Shown here: positions 7,648 to 15,977 of the stretch, piece after piece
Layout: every line of letters starts with the position of its first letter
Numbering within the stretch: position 1 is the stretch's first letter
Source of the DNA: DATARH01 sp036008175
GTDB lineage: Bacteria; Pseudomonadota; Alphaproteobacteria; ATCC43930; CGMCC-115725
Direction of reading: 5' to 3'
NCBI GenBank assembly: GCA_036008175.1
Contig: DASYOB010000076.1
Span: 1 to 20,534, forward strand
DNA length: 20,534 nt
Position numbers and translations under genes: made by a program
The notes under the pieces: model-generated
Seen by the model: only the letters and a program-made list of their open reading frames with translations
Databases searched by the model: none
Told to the model about the DNA's origin: nothing

Positions 7648-9846
7648 ATGGAGCCTGCCGACAAAGATGGGGCGGTGATTTTGCTCCGCATGCCCAAGCA
7701 GTTAGCGGCGCCGAGCCGCCGCCTTTCCCTCACCGGGCTCGTCCTCATTGGGGCGACGATTGTTGCCGCCGGTCTGGCGATTTGGGACCGGCACGAAGAA
7801 GCGATCTCTCATGCCCGGCAGGAAATGAGCAGGCTGAGCGTCGTTCTTGCCCAGCAGACGGCGCGCTCGATCCAGGCGATCGATCTGGTGCTTCAGGAAG
7901 TCCAAGCCAAGGTGCTCGACGCCGGCATCGACAGCGCAGAGCAATTCAAGCGCCAGATGGGGACCGAAGCGGTCCACCAATTTTTCGTGCAACGGATGCA
8001 CAACCTTCCGCAGTCATCCGGGCTCGGATTGGTCGCCGCCGACGGCACATTTCTCAGCTACTCGAAAGAGTGGCCGGCACCGGCGATCGACCTGTCCGGC
8101 CGCGACTACTACACCCATTTCCGCAATCACGACGATAAGGGGGTGTTTATCAGCTCACCGGCGATAAACATGAGCGGCGCCTGGACTGTCTTTCTGTCGC
8201 GCCGGGTCGACGGGCCGCATGGCGAGTTCATCGGCGTCGTCGTGGGCTTGGTCAATATCGAGTATCTGGAGGGATTCTACGGCTCCGTTACCGCCGGCGC
8301 AGGCGATGCGATTGCGCTGTATCGCCGCGATGGCACCCTGCTCGCCCGCCAGCCGCATCTCGAGGGGACGATCGGCAAGAAACTGCCGGACGTCTCTCCT
8401 TGGTATGCGGCGACCGCGAATGGCGGCGCCAGTTATCGCACACCGGGATTCATCAGCGAGTCTCCGCGAATCATCGCGGCGCAACCCCTGCATGAGTATC
8501 CGCTCGTCATCAATGCCGGCGTCTCGGAGAACGCCGCCCTTGCCGGCTGGCGGCGCGACGCGATCTTGATCGACCTCACCGCGGCCGCGGCGGCCATCGG
8601 CTTCGCCGTGCTGTTCCACGCGCTGGCCGCCCGATCTCGGAAGCTGGAGCGGCAAGCGACCGAGTTGCGGCTGATCGCCGATGCGCTGCGGGACAGCGAA
8701 ACCCGCTTTCACGACTTCGCGTTGACCAGCTCGGATTGGTTTTGGGAGACCGATCGCCAGCACCGTTTCACCCATACCTCGGAGGAGATCAGAGGCTTCG
8801 GCCATGATCCGATGAGAGTCATCGGCCACACCCGCCAGGAATTGGCTCTCGATTCCGAGAAGGACGACGATAAGTGGCGCGAGCACACGGCGATCCTCGA
8901 TCGGCATGAGGTTTTCCGCGATTTTGTCTATGCCCTGAAGTTCGAGACCGGCGGTGAACGCATCGTCGCGATCAGCGGAAAACCGATTTTCGACCCGGCC
9001 GGCCAATTCCTCGGCTATCGCGGCAGCGCGCGCGACATGACGGAAAAGATCTTGGCCGAGCGCAGCCTGCGCGAGGCGAAGATCGCGGCCGAGGCGGCGA
9101 ACATCGCCAAATCGCAATTCCTCGCCAATATGAGCCACGAGCTGCGCACCCCGCTCAACGCGATCATCGGTTTTTCGGAGATGCTGGCCTTGGGGGTTAC
9201 CGGCCCCTTGCCGCCGCAACAGCAGGAATACGCCCAGCTTATTACCAACAGCGGCAAGCACCTGTTGCAGATCGTGAATGACCTGCTCGATCTCGCGAAG
9301 ATCGATGCCGGCCGCGCGGGTCTGGAAGAACAAAGGATCGATTTGCCCCGCTTCGTCAACACGTGTGCCGAAATGGTCAGAGACCAGGCACACGCCGCCG
9401 GCCTGGGGTTGAGCCTCGAATGCGAACCGGAGCTGCCGATGCTATGCGCCGATCCGCGGCGCCTCAAGCAGGTCTTGCTCAATCTGCTGAGCAACGCCAT
9501 CAAGTTCACCGAGCCCGACGGCTGCGTGACGCTCGGGGTGCGGCGGACCGAAGACGACGGAGTGGCGCTGTATGTGCGCGATACCGGCGTCGGCATGACC
9601 GCGGACGAGATCGCGATCGCGCTGGAGCCGTTCGGGCAGGTGGACGCCGGCCTCGCGCGTCGCCATGACGGCACCGGCCTCGGCTTGCCGTTGGCCCAGT
9701 CGCTGATGGAGATGCACGACGGGTCGCTTCGGATCGACAGCCGAAAGGGCGGCGGCACAACCGTCACCGCGCTGCTGCCGGCAAGCCGGGTTATCGCCGC
9801 GGCGGTATTGGCGGCCATCTCCGCGGAGCAGCCGGCGACGGTATAG
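7648..9846 (+). CDS. Membrane sensor histidine kinase (Cache-PAS-HisKA-HATPase)
   Basis: Two-component sensor kinase, 732 aa. Order: TM1 (about 26-46); a periplasmic Cache-type ligand domain (about 50-300, with DLSGRDYYTHFRNH and a KGVFISSP strand); TM2 (about 306-328); a coiled linker; a PAS domain (about 350-465, SDWFWETDRQHRF, ending in GYRGSARDMTE); the HisKA dimer with phospho-acceptor His497 in FLANMSHELRTPLNAI; and a HATPase with N box LLNLLSNAIKF (Asn616), G1 DTGVGM (645-650) and G2 GTGLGL (675-680). No receiver domain is fused, and no response regulator is adjacent. The nearest is the lone receiver protein at 14001-14387, so the partner is unknown. The start has no clear ribosome site; ATG 7690 is an alternative. 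Its stop lies 14 bp from that of convergent kup. Confidence 0.92.
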   Translation: MEPADKDGAVILLRMPKQLAAPSRRLSLTGLVLIGATIVAAGLAIWDRHEEAISHARQEMSRLSVVLAQQTARSIQAIDLVLQEVQAKVLDAGIDSAEQFKRQMGTEAVHQFFVQRMHNLPQSSGLGLVAADGTFLSYSKEWPAPAIDLSGRDYYTHFRNHDDKGVFISSPAINMSGAWTVFLSRRVDGPHGEFIGVVVGLVNIEYLEGFYGSVTAGAGDAIALYRRDGTLLARQPHLEGTIGKKLPDVSPWYAATANGGASYRTPGFISESPRIIAAQPLHEYPLVINAGVSENAALAGWRRDAILIDLTAAAAAIGFAVLFHALAARSRKLERQATELRLIADALRDSETRFHDFALTSSDWFWETDRQHRFTHTSEEIRGFGHDPMRVIGHTRQELALDSEKDDDKWREHTAILDRHEVFRDFVYALKFETGGERIVAISGKPIFDPAGQFLGYRGSARDMTEKILAERSLREAKIAAEAANIAKSQFLANMSHELRTPLNAIIGFSEMLALGVTGPLPPQQQEYAQLITNSGKHLLQIVNDLLDLAKIDAGRAGLEEQRIDLPRFVNTCAEMVRDQAHAAGLGLSLECEPELPMLCADPRRLKQVLLNLLSNAIKFTEPDGCVTLGVRRTEDDGVALYVRDTGVGMTADEIAIALEPFGQVDAGLARRHDGTGLGLPLAQSLMEMHDGSLRIDSRKGGGTTVTALLPASRVIAAAVLAAISAEQPATV

Positions 9847-9860
9847 CGCTTCTTCGGGCT

Positions 9861-11750
9861 TCAGATCGCGATTTGCCGCCCGAGCTCGACGACGCACTCC
9901 GGCGGCAATCGGAAATAGTCGGTCAGGTGGGACGCGTTGCGCTGCATCAGCGCAAACAGCGCCTCCATCCAGCGCGGCAGCACCTTGGCGTCGCCGCCAG
10001 GGGTCACGGTCTCGTGCCCGACATAATAGGTGACGTCGGACAGATCGATCGTGCAGCCGCGCTCATGCGCCTGCTTCAGCAGCGCCGGTATGTCCGGCCG
10101 CTCCATAAAGCCGAAATGAACGGTAGCGCGCCAGAAGCCCGGGGCCAGCTCCTGAAACGCGAGCCGTTCGGAAGCCCTCGTCCACGGCACCGACTCGGTG
10201 ACGATCGTCAGCACGAACAGGCGTTCGTGCAGCGCGCGGTTGTGCTTCAAGTGCCAGACCATGACCGGCGGTGCGTCGCGCGCGGTCCGGGTCAGAAACA
10301 CCGCGGTGCCAGGAACCCGCGGGATCTTTCCTTCGACGATCCTCGCCATGAATTCGTGGACGGGCACCGTCTGCTCTTGCAGCCGCGCCAACACCGCGAC
10401 TCTCCCGCGATGCCAGACATACATGAGACCGTAGACCAACCCAGCGAGCACGAGCGGCACATAGCCGCCCTCCGCCACCTTCGCCAAATTCGCCGCAAAG
10501 AAGCTGGCATCGACCACGACAAAGGCGCCAGCGACCGCGCCTGCCAGTACGAGGTTCCAGCCCCAGATCTCTCGCATCGCGATAAACAACAGCGCCGAGG
10601 TGATCAGCATTGTCGCCGACACCGCGATCCCGTAGGCGGCCGCCAAATTGTCGGATTTGCCAAAGCCGATCGTCAGCCCGAGCGTCACCAGCATCAGCAT
10701 CCAGTTGACCGTGCCGACATAGATCTGGCCGTAGCCCTCGGCCGAGGTTTGGCGGATGTGGAGCGGCGGGAGCCAGCCCAACCGGATCGCCTGCCGGGTC
10801 ATCGAAAAGGCCCCGGTGATGATCGACTGGCTGGCGATGATCGTCGCGACTGTGGCGAGAAGCACGAGCGGAATCAGCAGGCCGGACGGGCACAGGCGGT
10901 AGAAAATGTTGTCGGCGATGCTGGCGCCGTCGAGCACCAGGGCCGCCTGTCCGGCGTAGCTCAGCACGAGGCTCGGAAACACGATCGCCGACCAGGCCAG
11001 GCGTATCGGTCCGGCGCCGAAATGGCCCATATCGGCGTACAGCGCCTCGGCGCCGGTGACGCACAGGAACACCGCGCCGAGCACCAGGAAGCCGATCGCG
11101 CCGCTTGAGAACAGGTAAGCGATGCCGTGTCGTGGATCCAACGCGACGAGCACGGACGGGTGTCGGACGACCCCCCACAAGCCGAGCACCGCGATGGTGA
11201 CAAACCAGAAGGCCATGATCGGGCCGAACGCCCGGCCGATGCGAGCCGTGCCCTGCGGCTGGATCGCGAACAGCGCGATCAGGATCAGCACCGAAATCGG
11301 CAGCACATAGGGCGCAAATCCCGGGATCGCGATGTCGAGCCCTTCCAGCGCCGACAGGACCGAGATCGCCGGCGTGATCGCGCCGTCGCCATAGATCAGC
11401 GCCGCGCCAAACAACCCGACGGCGATGACGGCCGGACGATGGCTGCGTTTGACGCCGAGCAGCGACAGCAGCGCGAGGATGCCGCCTTCCCCGTCATTGT
11501 CGACGCTCATCGCGACGCAGACATATTTGATCGTCGTCACCACGATCAGTGTCCAGATGACCAGCGACAATACCCCCAGCACCTCGGCGGCGTCCGGAGT
11601 GCCGCCGGTCACACCAAGAACCGTCTTCAGCGTGTAGAGCGGGCTCGTGCCGATATCGCCGAACACGACTCCCAAGGCCGACAAGCCGAGCACCGGCAGG
11701 CTTCCCGTCACCCTCGGCGCCGCTGGTGTCTGGGCAGCGATTTCCGACAC
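9861..11750 (-). CDS. kup: Kup (TrkD) potassium uptake protein
   Basis: K+ (probably K+/H+ symport) transporter of the KUP/HAK/KT family, inner membrane, 629 aa, the usual bacterial length. Signature motifs are GDIGTSPLYTLKTV (31-44), SVDNDGEGGILALLSL (82-97) and the LIYGDGAITPAISVLSALEG region. There are about 12 membrane segments up to residue 450. A soluble C-terminal domain follows, ending in FRLPPECVVELGRQIAI, which is characteristic of Kup. The start is GTG at 11748-11750, preceded by GAGGAG (plus-strand 11758-11763) at 7 bp. It is transcribed toward and convergent with the histidine kinase. It follows the MFS gene on the same strand after 186 bp, in which no gene is seen. Confidence 0.95.
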   Translation of the reverse strand: MSEIAAQTPAAPRVTGSLPVLGLSALGVVFGDIGTSPLYTLKTVLGVTGGTPDAAEVLGVLSLVIWTLIVVTTIKYVCVAMSVDNDGEGGILALLSLLGVKRSHRPAVIAVGLFGAALIYGDGAITPAISVLSALEGLDIAIPGFAPYVLPISVLILIALFAIQPQGTARIGRAFGPIMAFWFVTIAVLGLWGVVRHPSVLVALDPRHGIAYLFSSGAIGFLVLGAVFLCVTGAEALYADMGHFGAGPIRLAWSAIVFPSLVLSYAGQAALVLDGASIADNIFYRLCPSGLLIPLVLLATVATIIASQSIITGAFSMTRQAIRLGWLPPLHIRQTSAEGYGQIYVGTVNWMLMLVTLGLTIGFGKSDNLAAAYGIAVSATMLITSALLFIAMREIWGWNLVLAGAVAGAFVVVDASFFAANLAKVAEGGYVPLVLAGLVYGLMYVWHRGRVAVLARLQEQTVPVHEFMARIVEGKIPRVPGTAVFLTRTARDAPPVMVWHLKHNRALHERLFVLTIVTESVPWTRASERLAFQELAPGFWRATVHFGFMERPDIPALLKQAHERGCTIDLSDVTYYVGHETVTPGGDAKVLPRWMEALFALMQRNASHLTDYFRLPPECVVELGRQIAI

Positions 11751-11936
11751 GCGATCACTCCTCTACGCCTAGTCTCACTGGGCGTACCGGAACCATGCGA
11801 TGGCGGCAAGCCGCTCGGCCGATGGGGGGCCGTTCGTGGTATTCGCCAGGCGCGCCGCGTACAAAAGAAAGATGCGTCTATGCGTAATTGAAACAGCAGC
11901 TTCGTTGAAGTTATTCCAATAATAATAAGCCGTACC

Positions 11937-13277
11937 TTACAATTTATTTCGCTGGACGCGGCCGGCGACGGCGCGGACCTTGCGCGGCGCGGCGAACCAG
12001 ATCGCGGTGGCCGATATCGCGCTGCACGCCGCGGCGATCCAGAACGCGGAGATGTAGCTGCCGGTCGTGTCGTGCAGCACGCCGGCCACCCAAGGTCCGG
12101 CGGCGCCGCCGAGGATCGCCGACAGCATCACCGTGCCGAAGATGCTGCCGTAATGCCGGCCCTCGAAGATTTCCGCCGGGATCGCGCCCATGACCGAGGT
12201 CAGGCTATAGCCGAGCGTCCCCTGCGCGACGATCATCAGATAGAAGAGGGGTGCCGCTGGATGATCGCGCAACAGGATCAGCACGAGACAGCATAAGACG
12301 AAGCCGAGATTGCCGATCGTCCACACCCATTCGCGGCCGATCCGGTCGGACAGATGGCCGAGCGCGATCTGCCCCGGCACAGCGACCAGACTTACCAGAC
12401 CCAGGGCCCAGGCCGCCTCGCCCGGGCCAAAGCCGATCTCGATCAGGTATTTGGTCTGGTGCACCTGAACCGCGTACCAGGAGAACAAGCCGCCGAAATA
12501 GGCCAGCGCCATCCACCAGAAGCGGGCGGTGCGCACGGCGCGGCCGAGCGTCCAGTCGATTGCCGTCCAGGCGGGGTCGACAATGTTGTTGCCGCCGCCC
12601 GCGGTGCCGCTCTTCCCGGCCATTCCGTCCGGCTCGAGACCGAGATCCTCGGGGCGCCGCTTCAGCAAGAGGTTGAGCGGCGCCAGCACGGCCAGCACCA
12701 GGATCCCGAGCGCCCAGCAGGCGGCGCGCCACCCGGCGCTCGCGATCAGCCCTTGCAGCCAAGGCAGTATGACGATCGCGCCGATTCCGACACCGGAAAA
12801 GGCGATGCTCAACGCCAGCCCGCGCCGACGCACGAACCAGTTGGTCAGGTACAACGACTGGCCAGTGTAGGCTAGGCAGTTGACCCCGCCGCCGACGAGG
12901 GCGCCAAGCGTCAAATAGAGCTGCCACGGCTCGCGCACGAAGGTGGCCAGCAACAGCCCGGCGCCCATCAACACGACGCCTATTTCGATAACCAGCCGCG
13001 GCCCGCGCAGATCGTTGAGCCTGCCGATGGTCGGGGTGACCACCGCCGACACGAGAAAGCCGAACGAGAAGGCACCGGCGGTGACGCCGCGCTCCCAGCC
13101 GAACTCGTCCAGGATCGGCGGAAACAAGAGCGAGAAGGCGGTGCGCGCGTTGACCCCGACCGCCATCGTCACAAACGCGATCGCGACCAGAAGCCAGCCG
13201 TAGAAGAACGGCAGGCGGACGCCGCGCGGGTATTTCGGAAGCGGGGAAGGGGAGTGAGGCGAGGCCGTTTCCACCAT
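11937..13277 (-). CDS. Major facilitator superfamily transporter (monocarboxylate/OFA-like)
   Basis: Twelve-helix inner-membrane carrier, 446 aa. The N-terminus FFYGWLLVAIAFVTMAVGV, the segment LFPPILDEFGWERGVTAGAFSFG, and the MFS loop GRLNDLRGPR between helices 2 and 3 resemble the oxalate/formate and monocarboxylate antiporter branch. A second-half loop, LGHLSDRIGRE, matches. The substrate cannot be told. ATG at 13275-13277 was preferred: the open frame extends 110 codons further upstream, but that part is Arg-rich shadow sequence overlapping the neighbouring gene. No strong ribosome site is seen. It lies 32 bp downstream of the small membrane protein gene and is probably cotranscribed with it. 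Confidence 0.88.
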   Translation of the reverse strand: MVETASPHSPSPLPKYPRGVRLPFFYGWLLVAIAFVTMAVGVNARTAFSLLFPPILDEFGWERGVTAGAFSFGFLVSAVVTPTIGRLNDLRGPRLVIEIGVVLMGAGLLLATFVREPWQLYLTLGALVGGGVNCLAYTGQSLYLTNWFVRRRGLALSIAFSGVGIGAIVILPWLQGLIASAGWRAACWALGILVLAVLAPLNLLLKRRPEDLGLEPDGMAGKSGTAGGGNNIVDPAWTAIDWTLGRAVRTARFWWMALAYFGGLFSWYAVQVHQTKYLIEIGFGPGEAAWALGLVSLVAVPGQIALGHLSDRIGREWVWTIGNLGFVLCCLVLILLRDHPAAPLFYLMIVAQGTLGYSLTSVMGAIPAEIFEGRHYGSIFGTVMLSAILGGAAGPWVAGVLHDTTGSYISAFWIAAACSAISATAIWFAAPRKVRAVAGRVQRNKL

Positions 13278-13309
13278 ATCGCGCGATGCGGGCCGGGCAG
13301 GGTGGCGAT

Positions 13310-13834
13310 TCAGGTCGGGCGGTCGGTGCGCTGCGCGTAGAATACGATCAGGTCCCACGCGTTGCGGATGCTGGCGACTACCAGCAGCACCAGCCCTACC
13401 GCAAGCGTTTCGAGCCCGCCTTGCGGGTGCAGCGCCATCAGCAAAGCCGCCGCCGCGATGACGCCGTATGCGATGGCGGGAATGAGGCCGTACCAGAGCC
13501 GATCGACGAATACGACCTCCGTGCCGGCGATCCTCAGCGCAGTGCGTCCCGAATAGACAGTGCCGGCCAAGCCGCCAAGCCCGAAGCACACGCTCAGCGC
13601 CGTCCATTCGAGCGATGGCACCATCGCCAGCGCGCAGCCGAGCAGCACGGTCGACAGATGAATGACGGTCGGCGTCATGAACGCGCGGATCTGCGGCTCA
13701 TTTTCTTCGGTGAGAAAACTGCTGCCGATCGAGGCCACCACGAACATCGCGCCGATCAAGGTCGCGGCGCCGGCGCCGATCAGGACGTAGAAATCGTGCC
13801 AGGCACGAAGCGCCTCTACCGCTGCAACGGGCAT
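13310..13834 (-). CDS. Conserved small integral membrane protein of unknown function
   Basis: 174 aa, with about five predicted membrane segments (around 15-36, 52-72, 76-96, 113-135 and 143-162). It opens with the soluble, aromatic EALRAWHDFYVLIGAGAATLIGAMFV. I recognise no catalytic or transport motif and assign no function. ATG at 13832-13834 is used; the ribosome site is weak. It is probably the first gene of a pair with the MFS carrier, so a role linked to that carrier is possible but only inferred. Confidence 0.7.
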   Translation of the reverse strand: MPVAAVEALRAWHDFYVLIGAGAATLIGAMFVVASIGSSFLTEENEPQIRAFMTPTVIHLSTVLLGCALAMVPSLEWTALSVCFGLGGLAGTVYSGRTALRIAGTEVVFVDRLWYGLIPAIAYGVIAAAALLMALHPQGGLETLAVGLVLLVVASIRNAWDLIVFYAQRTDRPT

Positions 13835-14000
13835 TTGCGTTGTTTCCCAACCGTGCCGGCGAGGGCCGCAACCGCGATGCCGCGAGGCGCCGCCTCCCCG
13901 CTTATTTCATTCGCCGACGCATTGCCAGTTCAGGGGCGGGTCCCAGCCTTTGGCCTTGACGGCGACCTTAGCAGGCTTCGGCGGGACGCGGCTGACCGTT

Positions 14001-14387
14001 TCAGGCGGTCTCGTCGATCAATTCGCTGATCGCGCGCAGCAATTCCCCGGGGCGGTACGGCTTTGTCAGCACCAAACCGCGCAGTTCCTCTTCCCGGTGC
14101 TCGCGCACGAGGTTGGCGAACCCCGTCGCATAGAGCACCTTCAATTGCGGTCGAAGGGTCCGGGCCTCATTGCCCAGATCGATGCCGTCGAGCCGTCCGG
14201 GCATGACGATGTCGGTAAACAGGAGGTCGATCCGCAGATCGGGATGCGCGAGCAGCAGCCGGTAGGCATCATCGCCGCTTGCCGCTTCGAGCACGCGATG
14301 CCCGGCGGCTTCGAGCACGGTGATCGCCAGCTCGCGCACATCGCGATCATCCTCGACGACAAGTATCGTATTCGCCGTTTCAATCAT
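14001..14387 (-). CDS. Stand-alone receiver-domain response regulator
   Basis: CheY-like single-domain regulator, 128 aa, with no output domain. Receiver signatures: acidic pocket VVEDDRD (Glu12, Asp13, Asp14), phospho-acceptor Asp59 in LLFTDIVMPG, Thr88 in LYATGFAN, and Lys109-Pro110 in VLTKPYRPGEL. The sequence resembles the C-terminal receivers of hybrid histidine kinases in alphaproteobacteria. It may therefore act as a phosphate sink or relay for an orphan kinase, such as the one at 7648-9846 (inference only). The ATG at 14385-14387 lacks a canonical ribosome site. It is divergent from tam. Confidence 0.9.
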   Translation of the reverse strand: MIETANTILVVEDDRDVRELAITVLEAAGHRVLEAASGDDAYRLLLAHPDLRIDLLFTDIVMPGRLDGIDLGNEARTLRPQLKVLYATGFANLVREHREEELRGLVLTKPYRPGELLRAISELIDETA

Positions 14388-14392
14388 GTTTT

Positions 14393-14402
14393 TTCACGTG
14401 AA
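14393..14402. promoter_or_regulatory. 10-bp palindrome between divergent genes
   Basis: TTCACGTGAA (14393-14402) is a perfect palindrome next to a T-run, 6 bp upstream of the receiver gene start and 107 bp from the tam start. Its position suits an operator; the binding protein is unknown. Confidence 0.3.
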
Positions 14403-14509
14403 TGCTTGATCAAACGGCGCTGGCGGCGGATCGCTCCCGCCGACCAATGGCGAAAACCGCCGCCGCACCGCCGCCGCGTGAGAATGACGCAATTCCTCGG
14501 AGGGCCTCA

Positions 14510-15280
14510 ATGCACGCCTGGGATGCCGGACAATATCTCCGCTTTGCCGATCAGCGCACGCTTCCCGCCCGGGACTTGGTGGCGCGAATCGATCTCGCCC
14601 AGCCGCGCCGGATCGTCGATCTCGGCTGCGGGCCGGGCAACAGCACAGCCGTGTTGCGTGAGCGCTGGCTCGACGCCGCCGTCACCGGGATCGACACTTC
14701 GGCCGAGCTGTTAGCGGCGGCGCGGCTAGAGCATCCCGGCATCGACTTTGTCGTCGGCGACATCGCCGGATGGGCGCCGGACGAGCCTTACGACCTGGTC
14801 TTTTCCAACGCGGCGCTGCAATGGGTCGGCGATCACGAGCGCCTGTTGCCGCGGTTGATGGAGGCGGTCGCACCGGGCGGCGCGCTCGCCGTGCAAATGC
14901 CGCGCAACCATGATTTCGCGACGCACGTGCTGATGCGGCAGGTCGCGGCGGAGGGGCCTTGGGGCGACCGCCTCGCCGGTGCGCGCGATCCTTCGCCGGT
15001 CAGGCCGCCGGAATTCTATTACGACTGCCTCGCCCCAAAGAGCCGCAGCGTGATCCTGTGGGAAACCAATTACATCCAGGTGATGGACGGGGTCGAGGCA
15101 ATCATCGCCTGGCTGCGCGGCACCGGGCTGCGTCCGTTTCTCGCCCGGCTCGACGCAGCGGAGCAGCAAGCCTTTCTCGACCGCTACGCCGCGCTGCTCG
15201 CCGAGGCGTTTCCAGCCCGTGCCGACGGCAAAGTGCTGCTGCCCTATCCGCGCCTCTTCTTCGTCGCCACACCGAAATGA
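14510..15280 (+). CDS. tam: Trans-aconitate 2-methyltransferase
   Basis: SAM-dependent methyltransferase that esterifies trans-aconitate, a spontaneous isomer of cis-aconitate that inhibits the TCA cycle; cytoplasmic. The 256-aa protein aligns along its length with E. coli Tam as I know it: N-terminal W(D/N)xxxYLxFAxxR, SAM motif I VDLGCGPGN (36-44), GIDTSAELLAAAR, FSNAALQWVGDHE, LAVQMPRNHDFATHVLMRQVA, the YYD...WETNYIQVM region, AIIAWLRGTGLRPFL, and C-terminal LLPYPRLFFVA. ATG 14510 was chosen over 14402 because it matches the family N-terminus and has GGAGG at 14499-14503. Divergent from the receiver gene. Confidence 0.93.
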   Translation: MHAWDAGQYLRFADQRTLPARDLVARIDLAQPRRIVDLGCGPGNSTAVLRERWLDAAVTGIDTSAELLAAARLEHPGIDFVVGDIAGWAPDEPYDLVFSNAALQWVGDHERLLPRLMEAVAPGGALAVQMPRNHDFATHVLMRQVAAEGPWGDRLAGARDPSPVRPPEFYYDCLAPKSRSVILWETNYIQVMDGVEAIIAWLRGTGLRPFLARLDAAEQQAFLDRYAALLAEAFPARADGKVLLPYPRLFFVATPK

Positions 15281-15399
15281 TGAACCTCACGGCATTGGTC
15301 GCACTCTCTGCCGATCAAAGCACGATTACCTGCGAGGTGACCAATACGGATCTGCAAGGCAAGGCGACGTCCGGCAAAGCCGTGTATGTGCGTGATTAG
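15277..15399 (+). CDS. Possible 40-aa ORF overlapping the tam stop
   Basis: ATGATGA joins the tam stop to this frame, which reads MMNLTALVALSADQ...KAVYVRD (40 aa). The composition is protein-like (alternating hydrophobic and polar residues, TITCEVTN), but I recognise no family. It may be a coupled small protein or the remnant of a longer gene. Confidence 0.3.
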   Translation: MMNLTALVALSADQSTITCEVTNTDLQGKATSGKAVYVRD

Positions 15400-15428
15400 C
15401 GGCTTTCGGCCCAACCGATTGCAGGCGC

Positions 15429-15511
15429 CGTAGGGCGGAAGAGCGTAGCGTATTCCGCCATTCCGGGCTGCCACAGAGGCGGCGGAATGCGCTTCGCTTT
15501 TCCGCCCTACG
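15429..15511. repeat. Inverted-repeat element (CGTAGGGCGGAA core)
   Basis: Two 31-bp arms (15429-15459 and 15481-15511) are reverse complements at 28 of 31 positions and flank a 21-bp centre. Elements with GTAGGGCGGAA...TTCCGCC arms are frequent intergenic repeats in proteobacteria. The transcript would form a long hairpin 30 bp after the small ORF and may end or stabilise the tam message. Confidence 0.82.
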
Positions 15512-15522
15512 CACTCTGACGC

Positions 15523-15537
15523 GAACATAACACGAAC
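15523..15537. promoter_or_regulatory. Alphaproteobacterial LexA (SOS) box
   Basis: GAACATAACACGAAC is an exact GAAC-N7-GAAC, the reverse complement of the GTTC-N7-GTTC LexA site known from alphaproteobacteria. It stands in an otherwise empty intergenic region. Reading right, the first transcribed items would be the hairpin at 15547-15576, the short ORF and the terminator. Confidence 0.5.
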
Positions 15538-15565
15538 ATACATCTCCGACCAACACGAGGAGTGC

Positions 15566-15619
15566 GTGTTCGGTCGAAGAGACAGCCCTGATGGGCTTTC
15601 GGCTGTTTTTTGTCGCTGA
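15566..15619 (+). CDS. Possible 17-codon leader ORF in a hairpin
   Basis: GTG at 15566 begins MFGRRDSPDGLSAVFCR and stops at 15617-15619. Its ribosome site AGGAG (15558-15562) sits in the loop of a hairpin, CGACC-AACACG paired with CGTGTT-C-GGTCG (15547-15576, one bulge), while the start codon is in the stem. The ORF runs through the terminator-like hairpin. Only the arrangement supports it; the coding call is weak. Confidence 0.2.
   Translation: MFGRRDSPDGLSAVFCR
15582..15611 (+). terminator. Terminator-like hairpin
   Basis: ACAGCC (15582-15587) pairs with GGCTGT (15601-15606), and a run of six T (15606-15611) follows. The loop holds an alternative pairing, AGCCC with GGGCT. If it terminates, the transcript from the LexA-box region would be under 100 nt. 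Confidence 0.5.
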
Positions 15620-15634
15620 TCCGAGACCGATATG

Positions 15635-15699
15635 TCGCTGTTATTCCGCTGTTTTCTCGCTGTTTCTGCTGCTGTTTTCGCGCTGTTAGCGCCGTTGTT
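15635..15699. repeat. GCTGTT array with about 11-bp period
   Basis: GCTGTT starts at 15637, 15648, 15659, 15671 and 15682, with a variant GTTGTT at 15694. The spacings are 11, 11, 12, 11 and 12 bp. The units read roughly as YCGCTGTTNTY, with T-rich spacers. One unit per helical turn puts the motifs on one DNA face. Confidence 0.7.
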
Positions 15700-15977
15700 T
15701 TCTCGAAGCTAAATGTAGGGATTTCAAGTACTTGGTCGCTGATTCCGTTTTCCCGAGATTTTCCGATTGCGCGCGTGCAACACCGCGCCGACTCGTTCGC
15801 ATCTCGCCTCGCGACAGAAAAGCACGCCGACGAGAGGCGGCCGGAAACTGTGGCGCAGTTTCACAGTTTCACAGCGCCGCGTGGCAGCCTCTTCGCCCAG
15901 TGTCTGCAGCGCGCGCACGCCCGGGGCGAATTTTGGCGGCGGCACGAGATGGCTTCGCTTCGCATCGAAAAAAGGGC
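15700..15977. other. Intergenic stretch without a convincing gene
   Basis: Open frames cross this stretch, but they run through the GTCATTGCGAGG repeat and show no domain or ribosome site, so I call none. It holds overlapping inverted repeats: GAAACTGT (15844-15851) with ACAGTTTC (15863-15870), and AAACTG-N5-CAGTTT inside. CAGTTTCA is also repeated directly at 15856-15871. Confidence 0.5.

Noticed and set aside
13278..13607. 110-codon N-terminal extension of the MFS gene
   Set aside because: It is Arg-rich and overlaps the neighbouring membrane protein gene in another frame; ATG 13277 gives the normal family N-terminus.
14402..14509. Upstream ATG 14402 for tam
   Set aside because: It adds 36 residues absent from the family; ATG 14510 has GGAGG and matches the Tam N-terminus.
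15635..15699. CRISPR-like array
   Set aside because: The units are only 11-12 bp with no unique spacers and no cas gene; it is a short phased repeat.
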